Shown here: positions 36,691-48,600 of the stretch, piece by piece
How positions within the stretch are numbered: position 1 is the stretch's first letter
Layout of the letters: every line of letters begins with the position of its first letter
Source of the DNA: Antedon mediterranea
Lineage: Eukaryota; Echinodermata; Crinoidea; Comatulida; Antedonidae
Assembly (NCBI RefSeq): GCF_964355755.1
Contig: NC_092678.1
Location: 10,018,922-10,082,921, forward strand
Reading direction: 5' to 3'
DNA: 64,000 bases
Notes under the pieces: model-generated
Seen by the model: the letters and a program-made list of their open reading frames with translations, nothing else
What the model was told of the DNA's origin: nothing
Databases searched by the model: none
Made by a program: the position numbers and the translations under genes

Positions 36691-39000
36691 ATTTGAAGAT
36701 ATTCTGAGCACTTTGGTGTTTTTCTGTTAAAAAGTATTTTCGAAAATCACAAAATGGTCTAAAACGTCTCCAAATGCAATTTGAAGCTATTCTGTACACT
36801 TTGATGTTTTGTGTGAAAAAGTTTTGTCAAAAGGCTCAAAATGGTCTAAAACGTTTTTAAAACGATATTAAGCTATTTTGTGCTCTTTGATGTTTTTGTA
36901 TAACCAAGTTTTTTCGAAAATCACAAAATGGTCTAAAACGTCTCCAAATGCGATTTGAAGCTTTTCTAAACACTTTGGTGTTTTTATGTTAACAAGTTTT
37001 TTCGAAAATCACAAAATGGTCTAAAACGTCTCCAAATGCGATTTGAAGCTATTCTGTACACTTTGATGTTTTGTGTGAAAAAGTTTTGTCGAAATGCTCA
37101 AAATGGTCTAAAACGTTTTTAAAACGATATTAAGCTATTTTGTGCTCTTTGATGTTTTTGTGTAACCAAGTTTCATCGATATGAACAAAATGGTCTAAAA
37201 CGTCTCCAAATGCGATTTGAAGCTTTTCCAAGCACTTTGCTGTTTTTATGTTAACAAGTTTTTTCGAAAATCACAAAATTGTCTAAAACGTCTCAAAATG
37301 CGATTTGAAGGTATTCTGAGCACTTTGGTGTTTTTGTGTGAAAAGTTTTAACGAAAAGCTCAAAATGGTCTAAAACGGTTCTAATGTGATTTTAAGCACT
37401 TTGATGTTTTTGTACAACCAAGTTTCATCGAAATGCTCAAAATGGTCTAAAACGTTTTTAAAACGATATTAAGCTATTTTGTGCTCTTTGATGTTTTTGT
37501 GTAACCAAGTTTTTTCGAAAATCACAAAATGGTCTAAAACGTCTCCAAATGCGATTTGAAGCTTTTCTAAGCACTTTGGTGTTTTTATGTTAACAAGTTT
37601 TTTCGAAAATCACAAAATGGTCTAAAACGTCTCCAAATGCGATTTGAAGATATTCTGAGCACTTTGGTGTTTTTCTGTTAAAAAGTATTTTCGAAAATCA
37701 CAAAATGGTCTAAAACGTCTCCAAATGCAATTTGAAGCTATTCTGTACACTTTGATGTTTTGTGTGAAAAAGTTTTGTCAAAATGCTCAAAATGGTCTAA
37801 AACGTTTTTAAAACGATATTAAGCTATTTTGTGCTCTTTGATGTTTTTGTATAACCAAGTTTTTTCGAAAATCACAAAATGGTCTAAAACGTCTCCAAAT
37901 GCGATTTGAAGCTTTTCTAAACACTTTGGTGTTTTTATGTTAACAAGTTTTTTCGAAAATCACAAAATGGTCTAAAACGTCTCCAAATCCGATTTGAAGC
38001 TATTCTGTACACTTTGATGTTTTGTGTGAAAAAGTTTTGTCGAAATGCTCAAAATGGTCTAAAACGTTTTTAAAACGATATTAAGCTATTTTGTGCTCTT
38101 TGATGTTTTTGTGTAACCAAGTTTCATCGATATGAACAAAATGGTCTAAAACGTCTCAAAATGCGATTTGAAGGTATTCTGAGCACTTTGGTGTTTTTGG
38201 GTGAAAAGTTTTAACGAAATGCTCAAAATGGTCTAAAACGGTTTCTAATGTGATTTTAAGCACTTTGAAGTATTTGTAAAAACAAGTTTCATCGAAATGC
38301 ACAAAATAGTCTAAAACGTCTCCAAATGCGATTTGAAGCTTTTCTAAGCACTTTGGTGTTTTTATGTTAACAAGTTTTTTCGAAAATCACAAAATGGTCT
38401 AAAACGTCTCCAAATGCGATTTGAAGATATTCTGAGCACTTTGGTGTTTTTATGTTAAAAAGTATTTTCGAAAATCACAAAATGGTCTAAAACGTCTCCA
38501 AATGCGATTTGAAGCTCTTCTGTACACTTTGATGTTTTTTGTGAAAAAGTTTAGTCGAAATGCTCAAAATGGTCTATAACGTTTTTAAAACGATATTAAG
38601 CTATTTTGTGCTCTTTGATGTTTTTGTGTAACCAAGTTTCATCGAAAATCACAAAATGGTCTAAAACGTCTCCAAATGCGATTTGAAGATATTCTGAGCA
38701 CTTTGGTGTTTTTATGTTAACAAGTTTTTTCGAAAATCACAAAATGGTCTAAAACGTCTCCAAATGCGATTTGAAGATATTCTGAGCACTTTGGTGTTTT
38801 TATGTTAAAAAGTTTTTTCGAAAATCACAAAATGGTCTAAAACGTCTCCAAATGCGATTTGAAGCTATTCTATACACTTTGATGTTTTGTGTTAAAAAGT
38901 TTTGTCGAAATGCTCAAAATGGTTTAAAACGTTTTTAAAACGATATTAAGCTATTTTGTGCTCTTTGATGTTTTTGTGTAACCAAGTTTCATCGAAATGA
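36691..39000 (+). repeat. Mosaic segment with a 951-bp tandem
   Basis: gcaatttgaag monomers at about 36776 and 37727, and ATCGAT at 37175 and 38126, repeat with a period of 951 bp. From about 38.1 kb the sequence aligns to 22.2-23.1 kb at +15884 (tctataacg at 38575 versus 22691). Private single changes: tcaaaaggctc near 36830 and gatgttttttgtg near 38535. No gene. Confidence 0.72.
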
Positions 39001-42000
39001 ACAAAATGGTCTAAAACGTCTCCAAATGCGATTTGAAGCTTTTCCAAGCACTTTGCTGTTTTTATGTTAACAAGCTTTTTCGAAAATCACAAAATGGTCT
39101 AAAACGTCTCCAAATGCGATTTGAAGATATTCTGAGCACTTTGGTGTTTTTATGTTAAAAAGTTTTTTCGAAAATCACAAAATGGTCTAAAACGTCTCCA
39201 AATGCGATTTGAAGCTCTTCTGTACACTTTGATGTTTTGTGTGAAAAAGTTTTGTCAAAATGCTCAAAATGGTCTAAAACGTTTTTAAAACGATATTAAG
39301 CTATTTTGTGCTCTTTGATGTTTTTGTATAACCAAGTTTTTTCGAAAATCACAAAATTGTCTAAAACGTCTCCAAATGCGATTTGAAGATATTCTGAGCA
39401 CTTTGGTGTTTTTATGTTAAAAAGTTTTTTCGAAAATCACAAAATGGTCTAAAACGTCTCCAAATGCGATTTGAAGATATTCTGAGCACTTTGGTGTTTT
39501 TATGTTAAAAAGTTTTTTCGAAAATCACAAAATGGTCTAAAACGTCTCCAAATGCGATTTGAAGCTATTCTGTACACTTTGATGTTTTGTGTGAAAAAGT
39601 TTTGTCGAAATGCTCAAAATGGTTTAAAACGTTTTTAAAACGATATTAAGCTATTTTGTGCTCTTTGATGTTTTTGTGTAACCAAGTTTTTTTCGAAAAT
39701 CACAAAATGGTCTAAAACGTCTCCAAATGCGATTTGAAGCTTTTCTAAGCACTTTGGTGTTTTTATGTTAACAAGTTTTTTCGAAAATCGCAAAATGGTC
39801 TAAAACGTCTCAAAATGCGATTTGAAGGTATTCTGAGCACTTTGGTGTTTTTGTGTGAAAAGTTTTAACGAAATGCTCAAAATGGTCTAAAACGGTTTCT
39901 AATGTGATTTTAACCACTTTGATGTTTTTGTGTAACCAAGTTCTTTTCGAAAATCACAAAATGGTCTAAAACGTCTCCAAATGCGATTTGAAGCTTTTCT
40001 AAGCACTTTGGTGTTTTTATGTTAACAAGTTTTTTCGAAAATCACAAAATGGTCTAAAACGTCTCAAAATGCGATTTGAAGGTATTCTGAGCACTTTGGT
40101 GTTTTTGTGTGAAAAGTTTTAACGAAATGCTCAAAATGGTCTAAAACGGTTTCTAATGTGATTTTAACCACTTTGATGTTTTTGTGTAACCAAGTTTTAT
40201 CGAAATGAACAAAATGTTCTAAAACGTCTCCAAATGCGATTTGAAGCTTTTCCAAGCACTTTGCTGTTTTTATGTTAAGTTTTTTCGAAAATCACAAAAT
40301 GGTCTAAAACGTCTCTAAATGCGATTTGAAGGTATTCTGAGCACTTTGGTGTTTTTGTGTGAAAAGTTTTAACGAAATGCTCAAAATTGTCTAAAACGGT
40401 TTCTAATGTGATTTTAAGCACTTTGATGTTTTTGTAAAACCAAGTTTCATCGAAATGCACAAAATGGTCTAAAACGTCTCCAAATGCGATTTGAAGCTTT
40501 TCCAAGCACTTTGCTGTTTTTATGTTAACAAGCTTTTTCGAAAATCACAAAATGGTCTAAAACGTCTCCAAATGCGATTTGAAGATATTCTGAGCACTTT
40601 GGTGTTTTTATGTTAAAAAGTTTTTTCGAAAATCACAAAATGGTCTAAAACGTCTCCAAATGCGATTTGAAGCTCTTCTGTACACTTTGATGTTTTGTGT
40701 GAAAAAGTTTTGTCAAAATGCTCAAAATGGTCTAAAACGTTTTTAAAACGATATTAAGCTATTTTGTGCTCTTTGATGTTTTTGTATAACCAAGTTTTTT
40801 CGAAAATCACAAAATTGTCTAAAACGTCTCCAAATGCGATTTGAAGATATTCTGAGCACTTTGGTGTTTTTATGTTAAAAAGTTTTTTCGAAAATCACAA
40901 AATGGTCTAAAACGTCTCCAAATGCGATTTGAAGATATTCTGAGCACTTTGGTGTTTTTATGTTAAAAAGTTTTTTCGAAAATCACAAAATGGTCTAAAA
41001 CGTCTCCAAATGCGATTTGAAGCTATTCTGTACACTTTGATGTTTTGTGTGAAAAAGTTTTGTCGAAATGCTCAAAATGGTTTAAAACGTTTTTAAAACG
41101 ATATTAAGCTATTTTGTGCTCTTTGATGTTTTTGTGTAACCAAGTTTTTTTCGAAAATCACAAAATGGTCTAAAACGTCTCCAAATGCGATTTGAAGCTT
41201 TTCTAAGCACTTTGGTGTTTTTATGTTAACAAGTTTTTTCGAAAATCGCAAAATGGTCTAAAACGTCTCAAAATGCGATTTGAAGGTATTCTGAGCACTT
41301 TGGTGTTTTTGTGTGAAAAGTTTTAACGAAATGCTCAAAATGGTCTAAAACGGTTTCTAATGTGATTTTAACCACTTTGATGTTTTTGTGTAACCAAGTT
41401 CTTTTCGAAAATCACAAAATGGTCTAAAACGTCTCCAAATGCGATTTGAAGCTTTTCTAAGCACTTTGGTGTTTTTATGTTAACAAGTTTTTTCGAAAAT
41501 CACAAAATGGTCTAAAACGTCTCAAAATGCGATTTGAAGGTATTCTGAGCACTTTGGTGTTTTTGTGTGAAAAGTTTTAACGAAATGCTCAAAATGGTCT
41601 AAAACGGTTTCTAATGTGATTTTAACCACTTTGATGTTTTTGTGTAACCAAGTTTTATCGAAATGAACAAAATGTTCTAAAACGTCTCCAAATGCGATTT
41701 GAAGCTTTTCCAAGCACTTTGCTGTTTTTATGTTAAGTTTTTTCGAAAATCACAAAATGGTCTAAAACGTCTCTAAATGCGATTTGAAGGTATTCTGAGC
41801 ACTTTGGTGTTTTTGTGTGAAAAGTTTTAACGAAATGCTCAAAATTGTCTAAAACGGTTTCTAATGTGATTTTAAGCACTTTGATGTTTTTGTAAAACCA
41901 AGTTTCATCGAAATGCACAAAATGGTCTAAAACGTCTCCAAATGCGATTTGAAGCTTTTCCAAGCACTTTGCTGTTTTTATGTTAACAAGCTTTTTCGAA

Positions 42001-42590
42001 AATCACAAAATGGTCTAAAACGTCTACAAATGCGATTTGAAGATATTCTGAGCACTTTGGTGTTTTTATGTTAAAAAGTTTTTTCGAAAATCACAAAATG
42101 GTCTAAAACGTCTCCAAATGCGATTTGAAGCTCTTCTGTACACTTTGATGTTTTGTGTGAAAAAGTTTTGTCAAAATGCTCAAAATGGTCTAAAACGTTT
42201 TTAAAACGATATTAAGCTATTTTGTGCTCTTTGATGTTTTTGTATAACCAAGTTTTTTCGAAAATCACAAAATTGTCTAAAACGTCTCCAAATGCGATTT
42301 GAAGATATTCTGAGCACTTTGGTGTTTTTATGTTAAAAAGTTTTTTCGAAAATCACAAAATGGTCTAAAACGTCTCCAAATGCGATTTGAAGATATTCTG
42401 AGCACTTTGGTGTTTTTATGTTAAAAAGTTTTTTCGAAAATCACAAAATGGTCTAAAACGTCTCCAAATGCGATTTGAAGCTATTCTGTACACTTTGATG
42501 TTTTGTGTGAAAAAGTTTTGTCGAAATGCTCAAAATGGTTTAAAACGTTTTTAAAACGATATTAAGCTATTTTGTGCTCTTTGATGTTTT
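39001..42590 (+). repeat. 1458-bp tandem, about 2.4 copies
   Basis: caagctttttcg at 39071, 40529 and 41987 gives an exact 1458-bp period, repeated by the frame-sized units at 40064/41522 and 40275/41733. The third copy breaks off near 42590, where tgtataaccaagtttcatcg replaces tgtgtaaccaagttttttt. The one substitution I noted is ctacaaatg near 42025 against ctccaaatg. Such identity between neighbouring copies implies a very recent duplication, or an assembly duplication. No gene. Confidence 0.82.
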
Positions 42591-44090
42591 TGTATAACCA
42601 AGTTTCATCGAAATGCACAAAATGGTCTAAAACGTCTCCAAATACGATTTGAAGCTTTTCCAAGCACTTTGCTGTTTTTATGTTAACAAGTTTTTTCGAA
42701 AATCACAAAATTGTCTAAAACGTCTCAAAATGCGATTTGAAGGTATTCTGAGCACTTTGGTGTTTTTGTGTGAAAAGTTTTAACGAAAAGCTCAAAATGG
42801 TCTAAAACGGTTCTAATGTGATTTTAAGCACTTTGATGTTTTTGTACAACCAAGTTTCATCGAAATGCTCAAAATGGTCTAAAACGTTTTTAAAACGATA
42901 TTAAGCTATTTTGTGCTCTTTGATGTTTTTGTGTAACCAAGTTTTTTTCGAAAATCACAAAATGGTCTAAAACGTCTCCAAATGCGATTTGAAGCTTTTC
43001 TAAGCACTTTGGTGTTTTTATGTTAACAAGTTTTTTCGAAAATCGCAAAATGGTCTAAAACGTCTCAAAATGCGATTTGAAGGTATTCTGAGCACTTTGG
43101 TGTTTTTGTGTGAAAAGTTTTAACGAAATGCTCAAAATGGTCTAAAACGGTTTCTAATGTGATTTTAACCACTTTGATGTTTTTGTGTAACCAAGTTCTT
43201 TTCGAAAATCACAAAATGGTCTAAAACGTCTCCAAATGCGATTTGAAGCTTTTCTAAGCACTTTGGTGTTTTTATGTTAACAAGTTTTTTCGAAAATCAC
43301 AAAATGGTCTAAAACGTCTCAAAATGCGATTTGAAGGTATTCTGAGCACTTTGGTGTTTTTGTGTGAAAAGTTTTAACGAAATGCTCAAAATGGTCTAAA
43401 ACGGTTTCTAATGTGATTTTAACCACTTTGATGTTTTTGTGTAACCAAGTTTTTTCGAAAATCACAAAATGGTCTAAAACGTCTCCAAATGCGATTTGAA
43501 GCTTTTCTAAGCACTTTGGTGTTTTTATGTTAACAAGTTTTTTCGAAAATCACAAAATGGTCTAAAACGTCTCCAAATGCGATTTGAAGCTATTCTGTAC
43601 ACTTTGATGTTTTGTGTGAAAAAAGTTTTGTCGAAATGCTCAAAATGGTCTAAAACGTTTTTAAAACGATATTAAGCTATTTTGTGCTCTTTGATGTTTT
43701 TGTGTAACCAAGTTTTATCGAAATGAACAAAATGTTCTAAAACGTCTCCAAATGCGATTTGAAGCTTTTCCAAGCACTTTGCTGTTTTTATGTTAAGTTT
43801 TTTCGAAAATCACAAAATGGTCTAAAACGTCTCTAAATGCGATTTGAAGGTATTCTGAGCACTTTGGTGTTTTTGTGTGAAAAGTTTTAACGAAATGCTC
43901 AAAATTGTCTAAAACGGTTTCTAATGTGATTTTAAGCACTTTGATGTTTTTGTAAAACCAAGTTTCATCGAAATGCACAAAATGGTCTAAAACGTCTCCA
44001 AATGCGATTTGAAGCTTTTCCAAGCACTTTGCTGTTTTTATGTTAACAAGCTTTTTCGAAAATCACAAAATGGTCTAAAACGTCTCCAAA
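42330..44090 (+). repeat. Array segment matching 32.33-34.09 kb
   Basis: It aligns to A2 at an offset of 10000 bp: caaatacgattt at 42641/32641 and the recurring frame at 43793/33793. Differences from A2: cacaaaatgg and gcgatttgaagg near 43812-43850, where A2 has cacaaattgg and gcgagttgaagg. It ends near 44095, where gctattctg replaces gatattctg. No gene. Confidence 0.78.
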
Positions 44091-44537
44091 TGCGATTTGA
44101 AGCTATTCTGTACACTTTGATGTTTTGTGTGAAAAAGTTTTGTCGAAATGCTCAAAATGGTTTAAAACGTTTTTAAAACGATATTAAGTTATTTTGTGCT
44201 CTTTGATGTTTTTGTGTAACCAAGTTTCATCGAAATGAACAAAATGGTCTAAAACGTCTCCAAATGCGATTTGAAGCTTTTCCAAGCACTTTGCTGTTTT
44301 TATGTTAACAAGTTTTTTCGAAAATCACAAAATGGTGTAAAACGTCTCAAAATGCGATTTGAAGGTATTCTGAGCACTTTGGTGTTTTTGTGTGAAAAGT
44401 TTTAACGAAATGCTCAAAATGGTCTAAAACGTCTCCAAATGCGATTTGAAGCTCTTCTGTACACTTTGATGTTTTGTGTGAAAAAGTTTTCTCGAAATGC
44501 TCAAAATGGTCTAAAACGTTTTCCAATACCATATTAA

Positions 44538-44595
44538 GCTATTTTGTGCAATTTGATGTTTTTATGTAACCAAGTTTTTTGAAATGCGATTTGAA
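44538..44595 (+). repeat. 58-bp truncated C monomer
   Basis: Same 30-bp deletion as at 29515 and followed by the same gaggactctgg monomer, but it carries tttttatgtaacc, the form otherwise seen in the second member of the pair. This fits the conversion-like patch just upstream. Confidence 0.86.
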
Positions 44596-45635
44596 GATAT
44601 TCTGAGGACTCTGGTGTTTTTATGTTAAAAAGTTTTTTCGAAAATCACAAAATGGTCTAAAACGTCTCCAAATGCGATTTGAAGATATTCTGAGCACTTT
44701 GGTGTTTTTATGTTAAAAAGTTTTTTCGAAAATCACAAAATGGTCTAAAACGTCTCCAAATGCGAGTTGAAGCTATTCTGTACACTTTGATGTTTTGTGT
44801 GAAAAAGTTTTGTCGAAATGCTCAAAATGGTCTAAAACGTTTTTAAAACGATATTAAGCTATTTTGTGCTCTTTGATGTTTTTGTGTAACCAAGTTTTTT
44901 CGAAAATCACAAAATGGTCTAAAACGTCTCCAAATGCGATTTGAAGCTTTTCTAAGCACTTTGGTGTTTTTATGTTAACAAGTTTTTTCGCAAATCACAA
45001 AATGGTCTAAAACGTTTCCAAATGCGATTTGAAGCTCTTCTGTACACTTTGATGTTTTGTGTGAAAAAGTTTTTTCGAAATGCTCAAAATGGTCTAAAAC
45101 GTTTTTAAATACGATATTAAGCTGTTTTGTGCACTTTGATGGTTTGTGTGAAAAGTTTTAACGAAATGCTCAAAATGGTCAAAAACGGTTTCTAATGTGA
45201 TTTTAAGCACTTTGATGTTTTTGTGTAACCAAGTTTTTTCGAAAATCACAAATTGGTCTAAAACGTCTCCAAATGCGATTTGAAGCTTTTCTAAACACTT
45301 TGGTGCTTTTATGTTAACAAGTTTTTTCGAAAATCACAAAATGGTCTAAAACGTCTCCAAATGCGATTTGAAGCTTTTCTAAACACTTTGGTGTTTTTAT
45401 GTTAACAAGTTTTTTCGAAAATCACAAAATGGTCTAAAACGTCTTCAAATGCGATTTGAAGATATTCTGAGCACTTTGGTGTTTTTCTGTTAAAAAGTTT
45501 TTTCGAAAATCACAAAATGGTCTAAAACGTCTCCAAATGCGATTTGAAGCTCTTCTGTACACTTTGATGTTTTGTGTGAAAAAGTTTTCTCGAAATGCTC
45601 AAAATGGTCTAAAACGTTTTCCAATACCATATTAA

Positions 45636-45693
45636 GCTATTTTGTGCAATTTGATGTTTTTATGTAACCAAGTTTTTTGAAATGCGATTTGAA
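45636..45693 (+). repeat. 58-bp truncated C monomer
   Basis: Counterpart of 30702-30759. It starts 1098 bp after the previous truncated copy in place of 1187 bp, because A3 lost an 89-bp monomer between them. Confidence 0.86.
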
Positions 45694-48600
45694 GATATTC
45701 TGAGCACTTTGGTGTTTTTATGTTAAAAAGTTTTTTCGAAAATCACAAAATGGTCTAAAACGTCTCCAAATGCGATTTGAAGATATTCTGAGCACTTTGG
45801 TGTTTTTATGTTAAAAAGTTTTTTCGAAAATCACAAAATGGTCTAAAACGTCTCCAAATGCGATTTGAAGCTATTCTGTACACTTTGATGTTTTGTGTGA
45901 AAAAGTTTTGTCGAAATGCTCAAAATGGTCTAAAACGTTTTTAAAACGATATTAAGCTATTTTGTGCTCTTTGATGTTTTTGTGTAACCAAGTTTTTTCG
46001 AAAATCACAAAATGGTCTAAAACGTCTCCAAATGCGATTTGAAGCTTTTCTAAGCACTTTGGTGTTTTTATGTTAACAAGTTTTTTCGAAAATCACAAAA
46101 TGGTCTAAAACGTCTCAAAATGCGATTTGAAGGTATTCTGAGCACTTTGGTGTTTTTGTGTGAAAAGTTTTAACGAAATGCTCAAAATGGTCTAAAACGG
46201 TTTCTAATGTGATTTTAAGCACTTTGATGTTTTTGTGTAACCAAGTTTTTTCGAAAATCACAAAATGGTCTAAAACGTCTCCAAATGCGATTTGAAGCTA
46301 TTCTGTACACTTTGATGTTTTGTGTGAAAAAAGTTTTGTCGAAATGCTCAAAATGGTCTAAAACGTTTTTAAAACGATATTGAGCTATTTTGTGCTCTTT
46401 GATGTTTTTGTGTAACCAAGTTTTATCGAAATGAACAAAATGGTCTAAAACGTCTCCAAATGCGATTTGAAGCTTTTCCAAGCACTTTGCTGTTTTTATA
46501 TTAAGTTTTTTCGAAAATCACAAAATGGTCTAAAACGTCTCTAAATGCGATTTGAAGGTATTCTGAGCAATTTGGTGTTTTTGTGTGAAAAGTTTTAACG
46601 AAATGCTCAAAATTGTCTAAAACGGTTTCTAATGTGATTTTAAGCACTTTGATGTTTTTGTAAAACCAAGTTTCATCGAAATGCACAAAATGGTCTAAAA
46701 CGTCTCCAAATGCGATTTGAAGCTATTCTGTACACTTTGATGTTTTGTGTGAAAAAAGTTTTGTCGAAATGCTCAAAATGGTCTAAAACGTTTTTAAAAC
46801 GATATTAAGCTATTTTGTGCTCTTTGATGTTTTTGTGTAACCAAGTTTTATCGAAATGAACAAAATGGTCTAAAACGTCTCCAAATGCGATTTGAAGCTT
46901 TTCCAAGCACTTTGCTGTTTTTATGTTAACAGGTTTTTTCGAAAATCACAAAATGGTCTAAAACGTCTCAAAATGCGATTTGAAGGTATTCTGAGCACTT
47001 TGGTGTTTTTGTGTGAAAAGTTTTAACGAAATGCTCAAAATTGTCTAAAACGGTTTCTAATGTGATTTTAAGCACTTTGATGTTTTTGTAAAACCAAGTT
47101 TCATCGAAATGCACAAAATGGTCTAAAATGTCTCCAAATGCGATTTGAAGCTTTTCCAAGCACTTTGCTGTTTTTATGTTAACAAGCTTTTTCGAAAATC
47201 ACAAAAGGGTCTAAAACGTCTCCAAATGTGATTTGAAGATATTCTGAGCACTTTGGTATTTTTATGTTAAAAAGTTTTTTCGAAAATCACAAAATGGTCT
47301 AAAACGTCTCCAAATGCGATTTGAAGATATTCTGAGCACTTTGGTGTTTTTATGTTAAAAAGTTTTTTCGAAAATCACAAAATGGTCTAAAACGTCTCCA
47401 AATGCGATTTGAAGCTATTCTGTACACTTTGATGTTTTGTGTGAAAAAGTTTTGTCGAAATGCTCAAAATGGTTTAAAACGTTTTTAAAACGATATTAAG
47501 CTATTTTGTGCTCTTTGATGTTTTTGTATAACCAAGTTTCATCGAAATGCACAAAATGGTCTAAAACGTCTCCAAATACGATTTGAAGCTTTTCCAAGCA
47601 CTTTGCTGTTTTTATGTTAACAAGTTTTTTCGAAAATCACAAAATTGTCTAAAACGTCTCAAAATGCGATTTGAAGGTATTCTGAGCACTTTGGTGTTTT
47701 TGTGTGAAAAGTTTTAACGAAAAGCTCAAAATGGTCTAAAACGGTTCTAATGTGATTTTAAGCACTTTGATGTTTTTGTACAACCAAGTTTCATCGAAAT
47801 GCTCAAAATGGTCTAAAACGTTTTTAAAACGATATTAAGCTATTTTGTGCTCTTTGATGTTTTTGTGTAACCAAGTTTTTTTCGAAAATCACAAAATGGT
47901 CTAAAACGTCTCCAAATGCGATTTGAAGCTTTTCTAAGCACTTTGGTGTTTTTATGTTAACAAGTTTTTTCGAAAATCGCAAAATGGTCTAAAACGTCTC
48001 AAAATGCGATTTGAAGGTATTCTGAGCACTTTGGTGTTTTTGTGTGAAAAGTTTTAACGAAATGCTCAAAATGGTCTAAAACGGTTTCTAATGTGATTTT
48101 AACCACTTTGATGTTTTTGTGTAACCAAGTTCTTTTCGAAAATCACAAAATGGTCTAAAACGTCTCCAAATGCGATTTGAAGCTTTTCTAAGCACTTTGG
48201 TGTTTTTATGTTAACAAGTTTTTTCGAAAATCACAAAATGGTCTAAAACGTCTCAAAATGCGATTTGAAGGTATTCTGAGCACTTTGGTGTTTTTGTGTG
48301 AAAAGTTTTAACGAAATGCTCAAAATGGTCTAAAACGGTTTCTAATGTGATTTTAACCACTTTGATGTTTTTGTGTAACCAAGTTTTTTCGAAAATCACA
48401 AAATGGTCTAAAACGTCTCCAAATGCGATTTGAAGCTTTTCTAAGCACTTTGGTGTTTTTATGTTAACAAGTTTTTTCGAAAATCACAAAATGGTCTAAA
48501 ACGTCTCCAAATGCGATTTGAAGCTATTCTGTACACTTTGATGTTTTGTGTGAAAAAAGTTTTGTCGAAATGCTCAAAATGGTCTAAAACGTTTTTAAAA

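Noticed and set aside
32330-44090. Exact 10000-bp offset between two matching segments as a sign of artificial padding
   Set aside because: The offset is the sum of ordinary monomer lengths between the segments, and the segments differ at several bases. A round number is most likely chance.
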